Shown: in pieces, positions 1-9,784 of the stretch
Numbering within the stretch: the first letter of the stretch is position 1
How the letters are laid out: every line of letters starts with the position of its first letter
Source of the DNA: Candidatus Laterigemmans baculatus
Lineage (GTDB): Bacteria; Planctomycetota; Planctomycetia; Pirellulales; Pirellulaceae
Reading direction: 5' to 3'
Assembly: GCF_010367455.1 (NCBI RefSeq)
Contig: NZ_WRPR01000024.1
Coordinates: 1 to 64,000, forward strand
Length of the DNA: 64,000 nt
Notes under the pieces: model-generated
Told to the model about the DNA's origin: nothing
Seen by the model: the letters and a program-made list of their open reading frames with translations, nothing else
Databases searched by the model: none
Program-made: the position numbers and the translations under genes

Positions 1-190
1 CCGTGGGGGAGAGGGTTAGGGTGAGGGGGCCGTAGCCGGCCGCTTAGACCCCCTCACCCCAGCCCTCTCCCCCAAAGAGAATCGCGAAAATGTTGGGGGG
101 TAAACGTTGAGCGATTGCCGCGATTCCCTTCGGGGGAGAGGGGGCTAAAAACTGCACGACCTCCGGGGGGAGGGTGTCATTCCCGGTTTT
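1..190. repeat. Fragments of GC-rich palindromic intergenic element
   Basis: The window opens inside a run of CCCTCACCCC/CCCTCTCCCCC blocks in both orientations. These match the cores of the elements at 37702-37783 and, more loosely, 13899-14079. Two head-to-head fragments seem to be joined, the first nearly perfectly palindromic. No ORF with coding character is seen. It is a nested or decayed copy of a dispersed non-coding element, and its left end lies outside the window. Confidence 0.6.
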
Positions 191-246
191 CTCAGCGAGG
201 CTCGCGTCGGGCCGCATCCGGTTCGCGCCGCGGAAAAGCGGGACGG

Positions 247-336
247 AACCCGCGGCTAGCGCCGTCGGCTCAAAGGGGAACCCGCGGCTAGCGCCGTCGG
301 CTCAAAGGGGAACCCGCGGCTAGCGCCGTCGGCTCA
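247..336. repeat. 32-bp tandem repeat, about three copies
   Basis: A unit of about 32 bp with core CGGCTAGCGCCGTCGGCTCA is repeated head to tail (about 247, 279 and 311, the last partial). The same core recurs once at about 55066-55090, upstream of the repeat-rich region beside ilvB. It lies directly upstream of the glucan operon; no promoter can be assigned from it. Confidence 0.8.
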
Positions 337-431
337 CGCTTGGGGATCTGGCACAAGGACTGCAGGGGGGACTGCCGGACTCGGGGCTCGCGATTGCGGG
401 GCTTTGGGCTCGCGATTGCCGTGGGGAGAAT

Positions 432-2342
432 ATGCCGCTGAGGATGGACGGGAACTGCATCATGAGTGTGCTCAGCGATCACGACGTCGAGCTCTTTCGG
501 GCGGGGGCTCATGCTCGCCTGTACCGCGGCTTGGGGAGCCATGCGTGCGAGAGCGGGACGCGGTTCGCCGTTTGGGCTCCGCGAGCGGCGGCGGTCTCGG
601 TGATCGGCGATTTCAACGGCTGGCAACCGGCGGCCGATCCGCTTACGCCGCGGGAGGACGGGTCGGGGATCTGGGAAGCGACGGTGGCGGCCGCGGCCCC
701 CGGGACGCTTTACAAGTACCACATTCAAGGGCAGCACGGTGGAGCGGTCGACCGCGGCGATCCGTGGGCTTTCACGTGGGAGCAAGCTCCCGGCACCGCC
801 TCCCGCGTCTGGACGCTCGATTACGAGTGGAACGATGCGGAGTGGATGGCGTCGCGGGGCCGCCGCCAGTGCCTCGATTGCCCGCTGGCGATCTACCAAT
901 TGCACCTGGAGTCTTGGCGGCGGGTGCTGGAGCCGCACGGCAATCGACCGCTGACCTATCGCGAGGCGGCCCATGCGCTGCTCGATCACCTCCGCGAGAC
1001 CGCGTTCACGCACGTCCAGTTGATGCCGGTCATGGAGCACTCCGACGCTCCGCTCCGCAGCGACACGGCCAGCAATGACACGATCGGCTACTTCGCTCCC
1101 TCGAGCCGCTACGGGAGCCCGCAGGACTGCATGTACCTGGTCGATCTGTTGCACCAGCATGGCTACGGCGTGTTTCTCGAGTGGGTCCCTACCCGCTTCC
1201 CGGTCGTCGCCCAGGGCCTGGCCGAGTACGACGGCAGCCCGTTGTATGAGGATCCACGATTTCGCTGGACTTATCCGGAAAGCACGGTCGTGATGTTCGA
1301 CTGGAGTCGTCCGGAGGTTCGTTCGTTCCTGCTCTCCAGCGCTCTGTTTTGGCTCGAGCAGTACCACGCCGACGGGTTGCACATCGGCGGTCTGGGGCCC
1401 GCCTTGTATCGCGGGCAGGAGCTCGGGGAGGAGCACTTCGAAGGGGCGACGGAGCACGGCAATCGGGCGATCGAGTTCCTCTGCCAGTTGAACGAGACGC
1501 TCTACCGAGAATTCCCCGACATCCACACGTTGACCCGGGAGTCGTCGAGCGGCCCGATGATGTCGCGGCCGACCTTCACCGGCGGCGTCGGCTTTGGGCT
1601 GGAGTGGCATACCCACTGGGCGGGCGAGACCCGTCGCTACCTGGCCAATCCGCCCCACGATCGGAAGTACCACCACGCGGCATTGACCGCAGGCGTCGCA
1701 GCGCTCGGCGGCCACAACTTCGTCCTCCCGCTCGCGCACGACCCGGTCGCCCCGGGAGGCGGTTCGTTGCTCGGCGGGATGCCGGGGGACGATTGGCAGC
1801 GGCGGGCCAACCTGCGGCTGCTATTCGGCTACACCTACGGCCACCCGGGCAAGAAGCTGGTCTTCATGGGAGGCGAGATCGGCCAGTCGCGTCCCTGGCA
1901 GCGGGGCGGAAGTCTCGACTGGCACTTGCTCGAGGACCCGGCGCACCTGGGGCTTCGGGCCTGGGTCCGAGACCTGAACCGGTTCTACGCGTCGCAGCCG
2001 GCGATGTACCAGTGTGATTTCAGCCGGGACGGTTTCCAGTGGGTGAACTATCAAGACGCCGCGGCGAGTGTTCTGAGCTTTATCCGCTACGCCGAAGATC
2101 CTCAGGACCAACTGTTGGTGGTCTGCAATTTCACTCCCGTGGTGCGAAGAAATTATCGCGTGGGGGTCCCCCGGGGCGGTTGGTGGCACGAGATCCTCAA
2201 CAGCGACGGAGAAACCTACGGCGGGAGCGGGCAAGGTAATTTTGGCGGCGTGGAAGCCGCCCCGGTGGCGACCCAAGGCCAATACCGCTCGCTGCTGCTG
2301 ACCCTCCCGCCGCTGGCGGTGCTCTTCCTTCGCCCCGCGTGA
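432..2342 (+). CDS. GlgB-family protein, predicted catalytically dead branching enzyme
   Basis: The protein (636 aa) aligns over its length with GlgB 1,4-alpha-glucan branching enzymes: an N-terminal CBM48 domain (about residues 20-110, FAVWAPRAAAVSVIGDFNGW), a GH13 barrel, and the C-terminal all-beta domain ending LTLPPLAVLFL. The catalytic residues are altered. The invariant RVD nucleophile motif reads HIG (His317, Gly319), the acid/base Glu of AEES is Arg369 (TRES), and the region I His is Arg255 (VPTRFP). Only the third acidic residue, Asp437 (AHDP), remains. The ATG at 432 follows GGGGAG. It is the first gene of an operon with glgE (4-bp stop/start overlap) and treS-mak. The fold assignment is secure; loss of branching activity is inferred. 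A glucan-binding or scaffold role would fit. Confidence 0.93.
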   Translation: MPLRMDGNCIMSVLSDHDVELFRAGAHARLYRGLGSHACESGTRFAVWAPRAAAVSVIGDFNGWQPAADPLTPREDGSGIWEATVAAAAPGTLYKYHIQGQHGGAVDRGDPWAFTWEQAPGTASRVWTLDYEWNDAEWMASRGRRQCLDCPLAIYQLHLESWRRVLEPHGNRPLTYREAAHALLDHLRETAFTHVQLMPVMEHSDAPLRSDTASNDTIGYFAPSSRYGSPQDCMYLVDLLHQHGYGVFLEWVPTRFPVVAQGLAEYDGSPLYEDPRFRWTYPESTVVMFDWSRPEVRSFLLSSALFWLEQYHADGLHIGGLGPALYRGQELGEEHFEGATEHGNRAIEFLCQLNETLYREFPDIHTLTRESSSGPMMSRPTFTGGVGFGLEWHTHWAGETRRYLANPPHDRKYHHAALTAGVAALGGHNFVLPLAHDPVAPGGGSLLGGMPGDDWQRRANLRLLFGYTYGHPGKKLVFMGGEIGQSRPWQRGGSLDWHLLEDPAHLGLRAWVRDLNRFYASQPAMYQCDFSRDGFQWVNYQDAAASVLSFIRYAEDPQDQLLVVCNFTPVVRRNYRVGVPRGGWWHEILNSDGETYGGSGQGNFGGVEAAPVATQGQYRSLLLTLPPLAVLFLRPA

Positions 2343-2368
2343 ATTCGCGCTTTTTCACCGAGAGACTT

Positions 2369-4486
2369 ATGAGCAAGATCGAAGACGGGCGGCGCCGCGC
2401 CGTGGTGGAACACGTCCTTCCGCAAGTCGACGGCGGACGATTTCCTATCAAGCGAACGGTCGGCGAACAGGTGCTCGTCGAAGCGAGCGTGTTCGGCGAC
2501 GGCCACGACGCAATCGCTGCGGCGGTGCGGTACCGGGACCTGGGGAGCGGTCCCTCGGGAAGCGGCCCCTCGGAAAGGGGTACCTCGGGAAGGGGTACCT
2601 CGGGAAGCGGTGCCCGCGAGCGGGACTCCGGTCCCGTTTGGCGGGAAGTGCGGATGCATCGCCCCCGGCCTCGGGAAGCTCCCGATCACTGGGAGGCGGC
2701 GTTCGAGGTCGACACCCTGGGCCGCTGGGAATACACCGTCATCGCCTGGGTTGACCACTTTGAGACGTGGCGCCGCGACTTGAAGAAACGCATCGCCGCC
2801 GAGCAGGACCTCACGGTTCCGCTGCAAGTCGGGGCGGCTCTGGTCGAAGCGGCTAGCGATCGCGCGCAGGCCGCGCACGTCAAAGGGGGAATCGTCCAGA
2901 GCGGCGAAGCGGCGCTGCTGATGGATTGGGCAAAGCGGCTACGACGCGATCTACCTCTCGCCGATCGCGGCGAACTGGGGCTGGACGAGGAGCTCGATCG
3001 GCTGATGGCACGCTATCCCGATCACTCCCTCGCCAGCGTCTATGAGCGGACGTTGGAAGTCGTCGTCGACCCGCCGATCGCCCGGTTCGGCGCTTGGTAT
3101 GAGATGTTCCCCCGCTCCTGCGGTCCCGCCGGTCAGCACGGAACGCTCAAGGACTGCGAAGAGCGGCTGCCCTACGTCGCATCGATGAACTTCGACATCT
3201 TGTACCTGCCTCCGATCCATCCAATCGGTCGCGAGTTTCGTAAAGGCCCCAACAATACGCTCACTCCCGGTCCCGAGGACCCCGGCAGTCCGTGGGCGAT
3301 CGGCGCTGCCGAGGGAGGCCATACGTCGATTCATCCCCAACTCGGCACCCTCGCCGATTTCCGGTCGCTCGTAAAAAAAGCCAGCGAGCACGGACTGGCG
3401 ATCGCCCTCGACATCGCCTTTCAGTGCGCTCCGGATCACCCCTGGGTCAGCGAGCATCCGGAGTGGTTTATCTGGCGTCCCGATGGAACGGTGCAGTATG
3501 CCGAGAACCCACCCAAAAAGTATCAAGACATTTATCCGCTGAACTTTGAGAGCGAGAACTGGCAGGGGCTTTGGGACGCCCTGAAAGATGTGTTCTTGTA
3601 TTGGTCGGAACAGGGGGTGCATGTCTTTCGGGTCGACAACCCCCACACCAAAGCTTTTCCGTTTTGGGAGTGGGTGATCGCGGAGGTAAAACGCGTCTAT
3701 CCCGAAACGGTTTTCCTTTCGGAGGCGTTCACGCGACCGCCCGTCATGCACCGGCTGGCCAAAGCGGGATTCACGCAGAGTTACAACTATTTTCCGTGGC
3801 GGAATACGAAGTGGGAGCTGACGACCTATCTGACCGAACTGACCGCCGAATCGGGACGCGAGTATTTTCGCCCCAATCTCTGGCCGAACACTCCTGATAT
3901 CTTGCCCGAATATCTGCAAATCGGAGGGCGTCCCGCGTTTGCTTCGCGGTTAGTGCTGGCGGCGACGCTTGGGGCCAGCTACGGCATTTATGGGCCTGCC
4001 TTTGAGCTTTGTGAATGGCGGCCAAGGGAACCGGGGAGCGAAGAATATCTCGATTCGGAAAAGTACCAAGTCCGGCAATGGGACCTCGAGCGGCCCGACA
4101 GCCTCCGCGACTTGATCGCACGGGTCAATCAGATTCGCCGCGATAACCCGGCGCTGCACAGCGATTGGAGTCTGCGGTTTCACGAGATCGACAATGAGCA
4201 ACTGATCGCCTACAGCAAACGGACTCCGGACGGCGAAAATGCGCTGCTCATGGTCGTTAGTCTCGATCCGCACTACGTCCAAAGCGGGTGGCTGGAACTG
4301 CCGCTCGAAGATTTTGATCTGGATCTCCACCATCCTTACCAAATGCACGATCTGTTGAGCGGGGCGAGGTACCTCTGGAGCGGTTCAAGGAACTACGTTG
4401 AGATCGACCCGCATGCCCTGCCGGCGCATATCTTCCGCCTCCGCCGCCATGTGCGCACCGAACGCGACTTCGACTATTTCCTCTGA
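2369..4486 (+). CDS. glgE: Maltose-1-phosphate maltosyltransferase GlgE
   Basis: GlgE (GH13_3) transfers maltose from alpha-maltose-1-phosphate to the non-reducing end of alpha-1,4-glucan in the cytoplasm. Diagnostic motifs are present: FRVDNPHTK with the nucleophile at about Asp423 and LSEAFTRPPVM with the acid/base at about Glu452 (counted from 2369). The reading frame is open from a GTG at 2339 that overlaps the preceding stop, but the ATG at 2369 follows GAGAG and is preferred. Oddity: near residues 60-85 five 15-bp units (2546-2620) insert a Gly/Ser/Arg/Glu-rich stretch into the N-terminal domain. It works with the downstream TreS-maltokinase, which supplies maltose-1-phosphate. Confidence 0.95.
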   Translation: MSKIEDGRRRAVVEHVLPQVDGGRFPIKRTVGEQVLVEASVFGDGHDAIAAAVRYRDLGSGPSGSGPSERGTSGRGTSGSGARERDSGPVWREVRMHRPRPREAPDHWEAAFEVDTLGRWEYTVIAWVDHFETWRRDLKKRIAAEQDLTVPLQVGAALVEAASDRAQAAHVKGGIVQSGEAALLMDWAKRLRRDLPLADRGELGLDEELDRLMARYPDHSLASVYERTLEVVVDPPIARFGAWYEMFPRSCGPAGQHGTLKDCEERLPYVASMNFDILYLPPIHPIGREFRKGPNNTLTPGPEDPGSPWAIGAAEGGHTSIHPQLGTLADFRSLVKKASEHGLAIALDIAFQCAPDHPWVSEHPEWFIWRPDGTVQYAENPPKKYQDIYPLNFESENWQGLWDALKDVFLYWSEQGVHVFRVDNPHTKAFPFWEWVIAEVKRVYPETVFLSEAFTRPPVMHRLAKAGFTQSYNYFPWRNTKWELTTYLTELTAESGREYFRPNLWPNTPDILPEYLQIGGRPAFASRLVLAATLGASYGIYGPAFELCEWRPREPGSEEYLDSEKYQVRQWDLERPDSLRDLIARVNQIRRDNPALHSDWSLRFHEIDNEQLIAYSKRTPDGENALLMVVSLDPHYVQSGWLELPLEDFDLDLHHPYQMHDLLSGARYLWSGSRNYVEIDPHALPAHIFRLRRHVRTERDFDYFL
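2546..2620 (+). repeat. 15-bp in-frame tandem repeat inside glgE
   Basis: Five consecutive 15-bp units related to AGGGGTACCTCGGGA encode SGPSG, SGPSE, RGTSG, RGTSG and SGARE. The unit keeps the frame and inserts a flexible low-complexity loop into the N-terminal part of GlgE. It is one of several 15-bp coding repeats in this window. Confidence 0.9.
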
Positions 4487-4516
4487 GAGTTCGACACTTA
4501 CGAGTAAGACACCACG

Positions 4517-7500
4517 ATGACGCACGATAGCACGGATTCGTCGAAACTGGTGGATGATCCGCTCTGGTACAAGGATGCGATTATCTACCAGATGCACGTC
4601 AAAGCGTTCTACGATAGCTCGGGAGACGGGATCGGCGATTTTCGCGGGTTGATCGAACGCTTAGACTACGTTCGCGATCTGGGTGTGACAGCGATCTGGT
4701 TGCTCCCGTTCTATCCGTCGCCCATGCGCGATGACGGATACGACATCGCCGACTATCGGAATGTGGCACCCGAGTACGGAACGCGGCGTGATTTTCGCGC
4801 CTTCGTCCGGGCCGCCCATGATTGTGGTATCCGTGTGATCACGGAGCTCGTAATCAATCACACCTCCGATCAGCACCCCTGGTTCCAGGCGGCCCGCAGA
4901 GCTCCTGCGGGGTCGCGAAAGCGGGACTTCTACGTCTGGAGTGACGACGACGAAAAATTCTCCGAAACTCGGATCATCTTCACCGATACCGAACGCTCCA
5001 ATTGGACCTGGGATCCGGTCGCACAGCAGTACTACTGGCACCGCTTTTTTTCCCATCAGCCGGACCTAAACCACAACAACCCCGAAGTGGTCGAGGCGGT
5101 GATCCGAGTCATGCGGCAATGGCTGGATATGGGGGTCGATGGGGTGCGGCTCGACGCGATCCCGTATCTCTGTGTTCGCGAGGGGACGAACAATGAAAAT
5201 CTCCCCGAAACCCACGCGGTGATCAAACGGATGCGGGAGGTCGTCGACGCAAATTACAAGAATCGATTGTTTTTGGCCGAGGCCAACCAGTGGCCCGAAG
5301 ATGTTCGCGATTACTTCGGCGATAACGACGAGTGCCATTTGGCCTATCACTTTCCCTTGATGCCGCGAATGTATATGGCGGTGGCGCAGGAGGATCGCCA
5401 CCCGATCGTGGAGATCATGGATCAAACGCCCGAAATCCCGGAGGCGTGCCAGTGGGCGATTTTCCTTCGCAACCACGATGAGCTGACGTTGGAGATGGTC
5501 AGCGATAAAGAGCGCGATTACATGTATCGCCACTATGCGAGCGACCCACGGATGCGGATCAATGTCGGCATCCGCCGCCGGCTTGCGCCGCTGCTCGACA
5601 ACGATACGGAGCGCATCAAGTTGATGAACAGTCTGCTGATGTCGATGCCCGGGTCGCCGATCGTGTACTACGGCGACGAAATTGGAATGGGAGACAACAT
5701 CTATCTCGGAGACCGAAACGGGGTGCGGACACCGATGCAGTGGAGTCCGGACCGAAACGCCGGGTTCTCGCGCGCCGACCCGCAGCGGCTCTACTTTCCC
5801 CCGATCATGGATCCAGTCTACGGCTACCAGGCGGTCAATGTGGAAGCCCAGCAGCGGGACGCGGCGTCGCTGTTGCACTGGATGAAACGGCTGATCGCGG
5901 TCCGCAAGGCGCACAAGGCGTTCGGGCGGGGAACGCAGACGTTCCTGCACCCGGGCAACCGCAAGATTCTGGCCTACCTTCGCGAGTACGAGGGGGAGAG
6001 CATTCTCTGCGTCGCCAACCTGGCCCGCTCGGCACAGCCGGTGGAACTCGATTTGGGGCGCTTTCGCGGCCGCGTGCCTGTGGAAATGATGGGCAGTACT
6101 CCGTTCCCGCCGATCGGCGAACTGCCCTATCTACTGACCCTGCCGGGGCACGGGTTTTTCTGGTTCCTGTTGGCCGAGAAGAGTGAGGCTCCCGCGTGGC
6201 ACAGCGATAAACTGCCGCCCCGCGAGCTGCCGGTGATTGTGATTCCCGAGGGCTGGAGCACGTTCCAAGTCGCCGATGGCTCGCTGACCAGCGCCGCGCG
6301 GCGGGCGATGACGCGGCTCGAGGACAAGTTGCTGCCGACGTGGCTCCCGACCCGGCGGTGGTTCGCCGCGAAAGGGGAACGGCTCGATTCGGTGCGGATG
6401 GTCGAGCGGGTCGAGTGGCGGAAGTGGTTGCTGACGTTCCTGAAAGTCACCCTCACCAGCGGCGCCGAACAGGAGTATTTCCTTCCGCTGTCCATTCTCT
6501 GGGAAGGGGAAGACGACGACCGATACAGCGAAAGCCGCGGCTCGGCAATTTCGAAGATTCGCCGTCAGGCCCGGCCCGGATTGCTGTATGACGCCTTTGC
6601 CGATGAGTCGTTCGCGCGGGCGCTGATCGAGGTGATGGCGGAAGAGGCCAGCGCGCCGCTCGACGGGGGGAAGATCACCGGTTTCCGGACCCCCGCGTTC
6701 GCGACGCTCGGCACCGAGACGACCGGCGAGGTCCCGATCCGACGTCCGCTCAACGAAGGGAGCAACAGCGCGCTGGTCATCGGTGATCAGTGGTTCCTCA
6801 AGAGCTATCGCCGGATGCAGCGGGGGCGAAATCCTGAGGCCGAGTTGGGGCGGTTCTTGACCGAGCATGCCTCCTTCCCGCATATCGCTCCGCTGGCTGG
6901 CGGCGTCGAGTACCACAGCGAGGATGGGAGCGTCACGACGCTGGCCATCTTGCAGGGCTACGTCCGCAACCAGGGGGACGCCTGGGGCTACACGCTCGAT
7001 TACCTCGATCGCTTCTTCGAGTACTGCCGCACGCAGAAGCCCGAAGAGCTCGACTTGGCCAGCGAGCATGCGGCCTACACGTCGCTGATCCGGCTGTTGG
7101 GGCAGCGAACCGGCGAACTCCACCAGGCGCTGACCCAGCCCGGCGGCGGCCCCGATTTCGATCCCGAACCGATCGACCGGAACGATTTGCAAACCTGGAA
7201 GTCGCAGGTGCGGGAGCTTGCCACTGCCACGCTCGATCTGCTCGCGCGGCACGTCGAGGATTTGACCGCCGAGGTTCGCGAGGAGGCGGAAGGGTTGCTC
7301 GGCGAGCGGCAAGCGGTGCTCGAGCGGATCGATGCGCTGACTCCCGAGGCGGTCGACGCGGCCAAGACGCGATTCCATGGAGACTACCATCTGGGGCAAG
7401 TGCTGGTGGCGCAGAACGACTTCGTGATCATCGACTTCGAAGGCGAGCCGGCGCGGACGCCCGAGCAGCGGCGGGCAAAACATACACCGCTCAAGGATGT

Positions 7501-7816
7501 CGCCGGCATGCTCCGCTCGTTCGACTACGCCGCCTATGCCGCGGTGGCCAAAGCGAGCGCGGATCGGCCGGACGATCGCCCTCAATTGGCCGCCTACGCT
7601 AAGACATGGAAGGAGGCGACCGTCGCCGCCTTCCTCGAAGGCTACCGGGAAGCGGCCCAGGGAGCGGCCAGCTACCCGAGCGATGCCGACCATGGCGACG
7701 CCCTGATCGCTTTGTTCACGTTTGAGAAAGCGCTCTACGAAGTTCAGTACGAGCTGAACAATCGCCCGGCCTGGGTCCACCTCCCGCTCCGCGGACTCAG
7801 CGCGTTGATGCGCTGA
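4517..7816 (+). CDS. treS: Trehalose synthase-maltokinase fusion (TreS-Mak/Pep2)
   Basis: The protein (1099 aa) is two enzymes. Residues 1 to about 560 are TreS, a GH13 mutase interconverting trehalose and maltose. Catalytic residues are intact: Asp213 in GVRLDAI, Glu255 in LAEANQW, Asp321 in RNHDELT. Residues about 600-1099 are a maltokinase with the aminoglycoside-phosphotransferase-like motifs FHGDYHLGQVL (Asp956) and IIDFEGEP (Asp973), which phosphorylates maltose with ATP. The product feeds GlgE, encoded 30 bp upstream, so the three-gene operon specifies trehalose-to-glucan conversion. TreS-maltokinase fusions are known in several phyla. The stop at 7816 is followed by a repeat-rich gap. 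Confidence 0.96.
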   Translation: MTHDSTDSSKLVDDPLWYKDAIIYQMHVKAFYDSSGDGIGDFRGLIERLDYVRDLGVTAIWLLPFYPSPMRDDGYDIADYRNVAPEYGTRRDFRAFVRAAHDCGIRVITELVINHTSDQHPWFQAARRAPAGSRKRDFYVWSDDDEKFSETRIIFTDTERSNWTWDPVAQQYYWHRFFSHQPDLNHNNPEVVEAVIRVMRQWLDMGVDGVRLDAIPYLCVREGTNNENLPETHAVIKRMREVVDANYKNRLFLAEANQWPEDVRDYFGDNDECHLAYHFPLMPRMYMAVAQEDRHPIVEIMDQTPEIPEACQWAIFLRNHDELTLEMVSDKERDYMYRHYASDPRMRINVGIRRRLAPLLDNDTERIKLMNSLLMSMPGSPIVYYGDEIGMGDNIYLGDRNGVRTPMQWSPDRNAGFSRADPQRLYFPPIMDPVYGYQAVNVEAQQRDAASLLHWMKRLIAVRKAHKAFGRGTQTFLHPGNRKILAYLREYEGESILCVANLARSAQPVELDLGRFRGRVPVEMMGSTPFPPIGELPYLLTLPGHGFFWFLLAEKSEAPAWHSDKLPPRELPVIVIPEGWSTFQVADGSLTSAARRAMTRLEDKLLPTWLPTRRWFAAKGERLDSVRMVERVEWRKWLLTFLKVTLTSGAEQEYFLPLSILWEGEDDDRYSESRGSAISKIRRQARPGLLYDAFADESFARALIEVMAEEASAPLDGGKITGFRTPAFATLGTETTGEVPIRRPLNEGSNSALVIGDQWFLKSYRRMQRGRNPEAELGRFLTEHASFPHIAPLAGGVEYHSEDGSVTTLAILQGYVRNQGDAWGYTLDYLDRFFEYCRTQKPEELDLASEHAAYTSLIRLLGQRTGELHQALTQPGGGPDFDPEPIDRNDLQTWKSQVRELATATLDLLARHVEDLTAEVREEAEGLLGERQAVLERIDALTPEAVDAAKTRFHGDYHLGQVLVAQNDFVIIDFEGEPARTPEQRRAKHTPLKDVAGMLRSFDYAAYAAVAKASADRPDDRPQLAAYAKTWKEATVAAFLEGYREAAQGAASYPSDADHGDALIALFTFEKALYEVQYELNNRPAWVHLPLRGLSALMR

Positions 7817-7868
7817 GTGAGCCGTAGACGCTAGCGGAGCGTATTGATCTGATCTCGCGGATCGTTTG

Positions 7869-7943
7869 ATCAGCCGCCACGCGCTAGCGTCCGGTTGTCC
7901 CGGCGGTTTTCGGAAACCGGGGGCTAGCGCCCGGCGGCTGATG
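7869..7943. repeat. REP-like palindrome, CTAG-core type
   Basis: Two arms, TCAGCCGCCACGCGCTAGCG (from 7870) and GGGGGCTAGCGCCCGGCGGCTGA (to 7942), form an imperfect stem with a GC-rich loop. The same pair of arms recurs in inverted order at 39702-39776, and a single arm lies at 46615-46643. It sits just downstream of treS and could stop transcription or act as a REP/BIME-type selfish palindrome. Confidence 0.75.
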
Positions 7944-7975
7944 AATCACTTGGCCCGAGCCCGCCAGCGGCTGAT

Positions 7976-8030
7976 TTGCGCCGGCGGCTGATTTGCGCCA
8001 GCGGCTGATTTGCGCCAGCGGCTGATTTGC
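7976..8030. repeat. 17-bp tandem repeat
   Basis: About three copies of TGCGCCAGCGGCTGATT lie head to tail just after the REP-like palindrome. The unit shares the CGGCTGATT end of that palindrome, so it may be a local expansion of one REP arm. It precedes the antiporter pair and no promoter is evident. Confidence 0.8.
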
Positions 8031-8122
8031 GCACCGGGAGCCGCTGCGGTAGACTGCCGAGCGACGGGGCAGACCCCCTGGCGAAGCGGGGGCCTTTGAG
8101 CATTGGCAACGGTGAGGCGAGT

Positions 8123-9784
8123 TTGTTCGATCTGGAATTTTTGCAGATCGTGGGGACGGTGATCGTCACGGCGGCGGTCGTGGCGCTGCTCGCGCGGCCG
8201 CTGCAGGTCCCGTCGATCGTGGCTTACCTGTTCGCCGGATTGCTGCTTGGACCGGTGCTCGAGGTGGTCCCGGTCGCGCACCATGGCGGGGCGAGCGACG
8301 TCGCGGTGAGCGCCGAGATCGGCATCGTGCTGTTGTTGTTTCTCGTCGGCTTGGAGCTGAGCATCCCGAAGGTCCGCGATGTCGGGCGAGTGGCTGTGGC
8401 CGCCGGTCTCGGGCAGGTTGTGTTTACGGCCCTGGGCGGATTTCTGCTCGCCTGGCTGCTGGGCTTCACGGTCATCGAGTCGCTGTTCCTCGCCACCGCG
8501 CTGACCTTTAGCAGCACGGTGGTGGTCGTCAAAGTGCTCGACCAGAAGGGCGAACTGGATCATCTCTATGGCCGGATCGCGGTTGGGATCTTTCTCGTCC
8601 AGGACTTGGTCGTGATCCTCGTCTTGACGGTGATGGCCGGTCTGGGCACGGCCGAGCGCATGGATCCGCTCGCGGTAGCTTGGGGGGTCGGCAGAGCGTT
8701 TGCCGGGATGGGGCTGATGCTCGCCTTGGCTTTGGTTTCGGCGAGGTACCTGTTGCCGCGTCCGTTGGAGTGGGTCTCCCGGGCGCCGCAGACGTTGATG
8801 ATTTGGAGCCTGTGTTGGTGCTTCTTTTTCGTGCTGCTCGCCGATGCCATGGCGCTGTCGCGCGAGATCGGCGCCTTTCTGGCCGGGTTGAGCTTGGCCC
8901 AGCTCAGTTGCAGTCAAGATTTGCGGCGCCGCGTGCATCCCTTGATGAACTTTTTTATCGCGGTCTTTTTCGTCACCCTCGGAGCTCAGATGCAGTTCGA
9001 TGCGGCGGCAAAGAATTGGCCCGCCGGGATCGCTCTGTCGCTGTTTGTCCTGATCGGCAACCCGGTCATTTTTCTGTGGATCATCGCTCGCTTTGGCTAC
9101 TCCGAGCGGACCTCCTTTTTTACTAGCGTGACGGTGGCCCAGATCAGCGAGTTCTCGTTTGTTTTCGCCGCGGTGGGGATGGAGGCGGGATTGATCGACC
9201 AGTCGATCCTTTCGCTGATCGCGGTCGTCGGGTTGGTGACGATCGTCGTCTCGGTCTACATGATCCTTTACAGTGAGCGGCTGTACCGAGCGTTGTTCGA
9301 TCTGGGAGTGCTGAGATTTTTCAAGGCTCACCGGGCCGATGACGCGGAATTGACCGCCGAGCAGGAACGGGTGGGACTTTACGACCACGTGATCGTGGTG
9401 GGGATGAATCCCCTGGGGCGACAACTGGTCAAGCTCCTCGAGGAGCGTGGCGAAGTGGTGCTGGCGATCGACACCGATTCTCGCAAGCTCGCGGACCTGG
9501 CGTGCGCGACCCTCGTGGGGAACGTCGACTACCGCTCTGTGCTGCACGACGCGGGGCTCGCGCGGGCCAAATTGGCGATCACGGCCTTGAAGATCGAAGA
9601 GACGAATAATCTGTTCGTCTATCGGTGCCGCACCGCCGGCGTGCCGGTCGTCGCCCATGCGTTCGATCGCGCCGTGCGGCCGGCTCTCCGGCAACTCGGG
9701 ACACGATGGTTGATCGATTCGAAAACCGCGGCCGACCGAGAGCTCGATAAACTCCTGCGGGGACTTGGAGTGCTCGGCGGATGA
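8123..9784 (+). CDS. CPA2-family cation/proton antiporter with TrkA-N domain
   Basis: The N-terminal ~390 residues form a Na+/H+-exchanger (KefB/KefC-like) membrane domain of many hydrophobic helices. The C-terminal ~140 residues form a Rossmann TrkA-N domain (DHVIVVGMNPLGRQL, then an acidic end to strand 2, VVLAIDTD). It likely exports K+ or Na+ in exchange for protons across the inner membrane, gated by nucleotide. The frame is open back to 8027. TTG at 8123 follows GGTGAGG and TTG at 8096 follows GGGGG; I prefer 8123, but the start is uncertain. The stop overlaps the start of the next antiporter gene by 4 bp, implying coupled translation. Confidence 0.85.
   Translation: MFDLEFLQIVGTVIVTAAVVALLARPLQVPSIVAYLFAGLLLGPVLEVVPVAHHGGASDVAVSAEIGIVLLLFLVGLELSIPKVRDVGRVAVAAGLGQVVFTALGGFLLAWLLGFTVIESLFLATALTFSSTVVVVKVLDQKGELDHLYGRIAVGIFLVQDLVVILVLTVMAGLGTAERMDPLAVAWGVGRAFAGMGLMLALALVSARYLLPRPLEWVSRAPQTLMIWSLCWCFFFVLLADAMALSREIGAFLAGLSLAQLSCSQDLRRRVHPLMNFFIAVFFVTLGAQMQFDAAAKNWPAGIALSLFVLIGNPVIFLWIIARFGYSERTSFFTSVTVAQISEFSFVFAAVGMEAGLIDQSILSLIAVVGLVTIVVSVYMILYSERLYRALFDLGVLRFFKAHRADDAELTAEQERVGLYDHVIVVGMNPLGRQLVKLLEERGEVVLAIDTDSRKLADLACATLVGNVDYRSVLHDAGLARAKLAITALKIEETNNLFVYRCRTAGVPVVAHAFDRAVRPALRQLGTRWLIDSKTAADRELDKLLRGLGVLGG

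Noticed and set aside
6131-7780. 549-codon minus-strand frame
   Set aside because: Antisense shadow of the maltokinase half of treS-mak, whose catalytic motifs prove the plus-strand frame.
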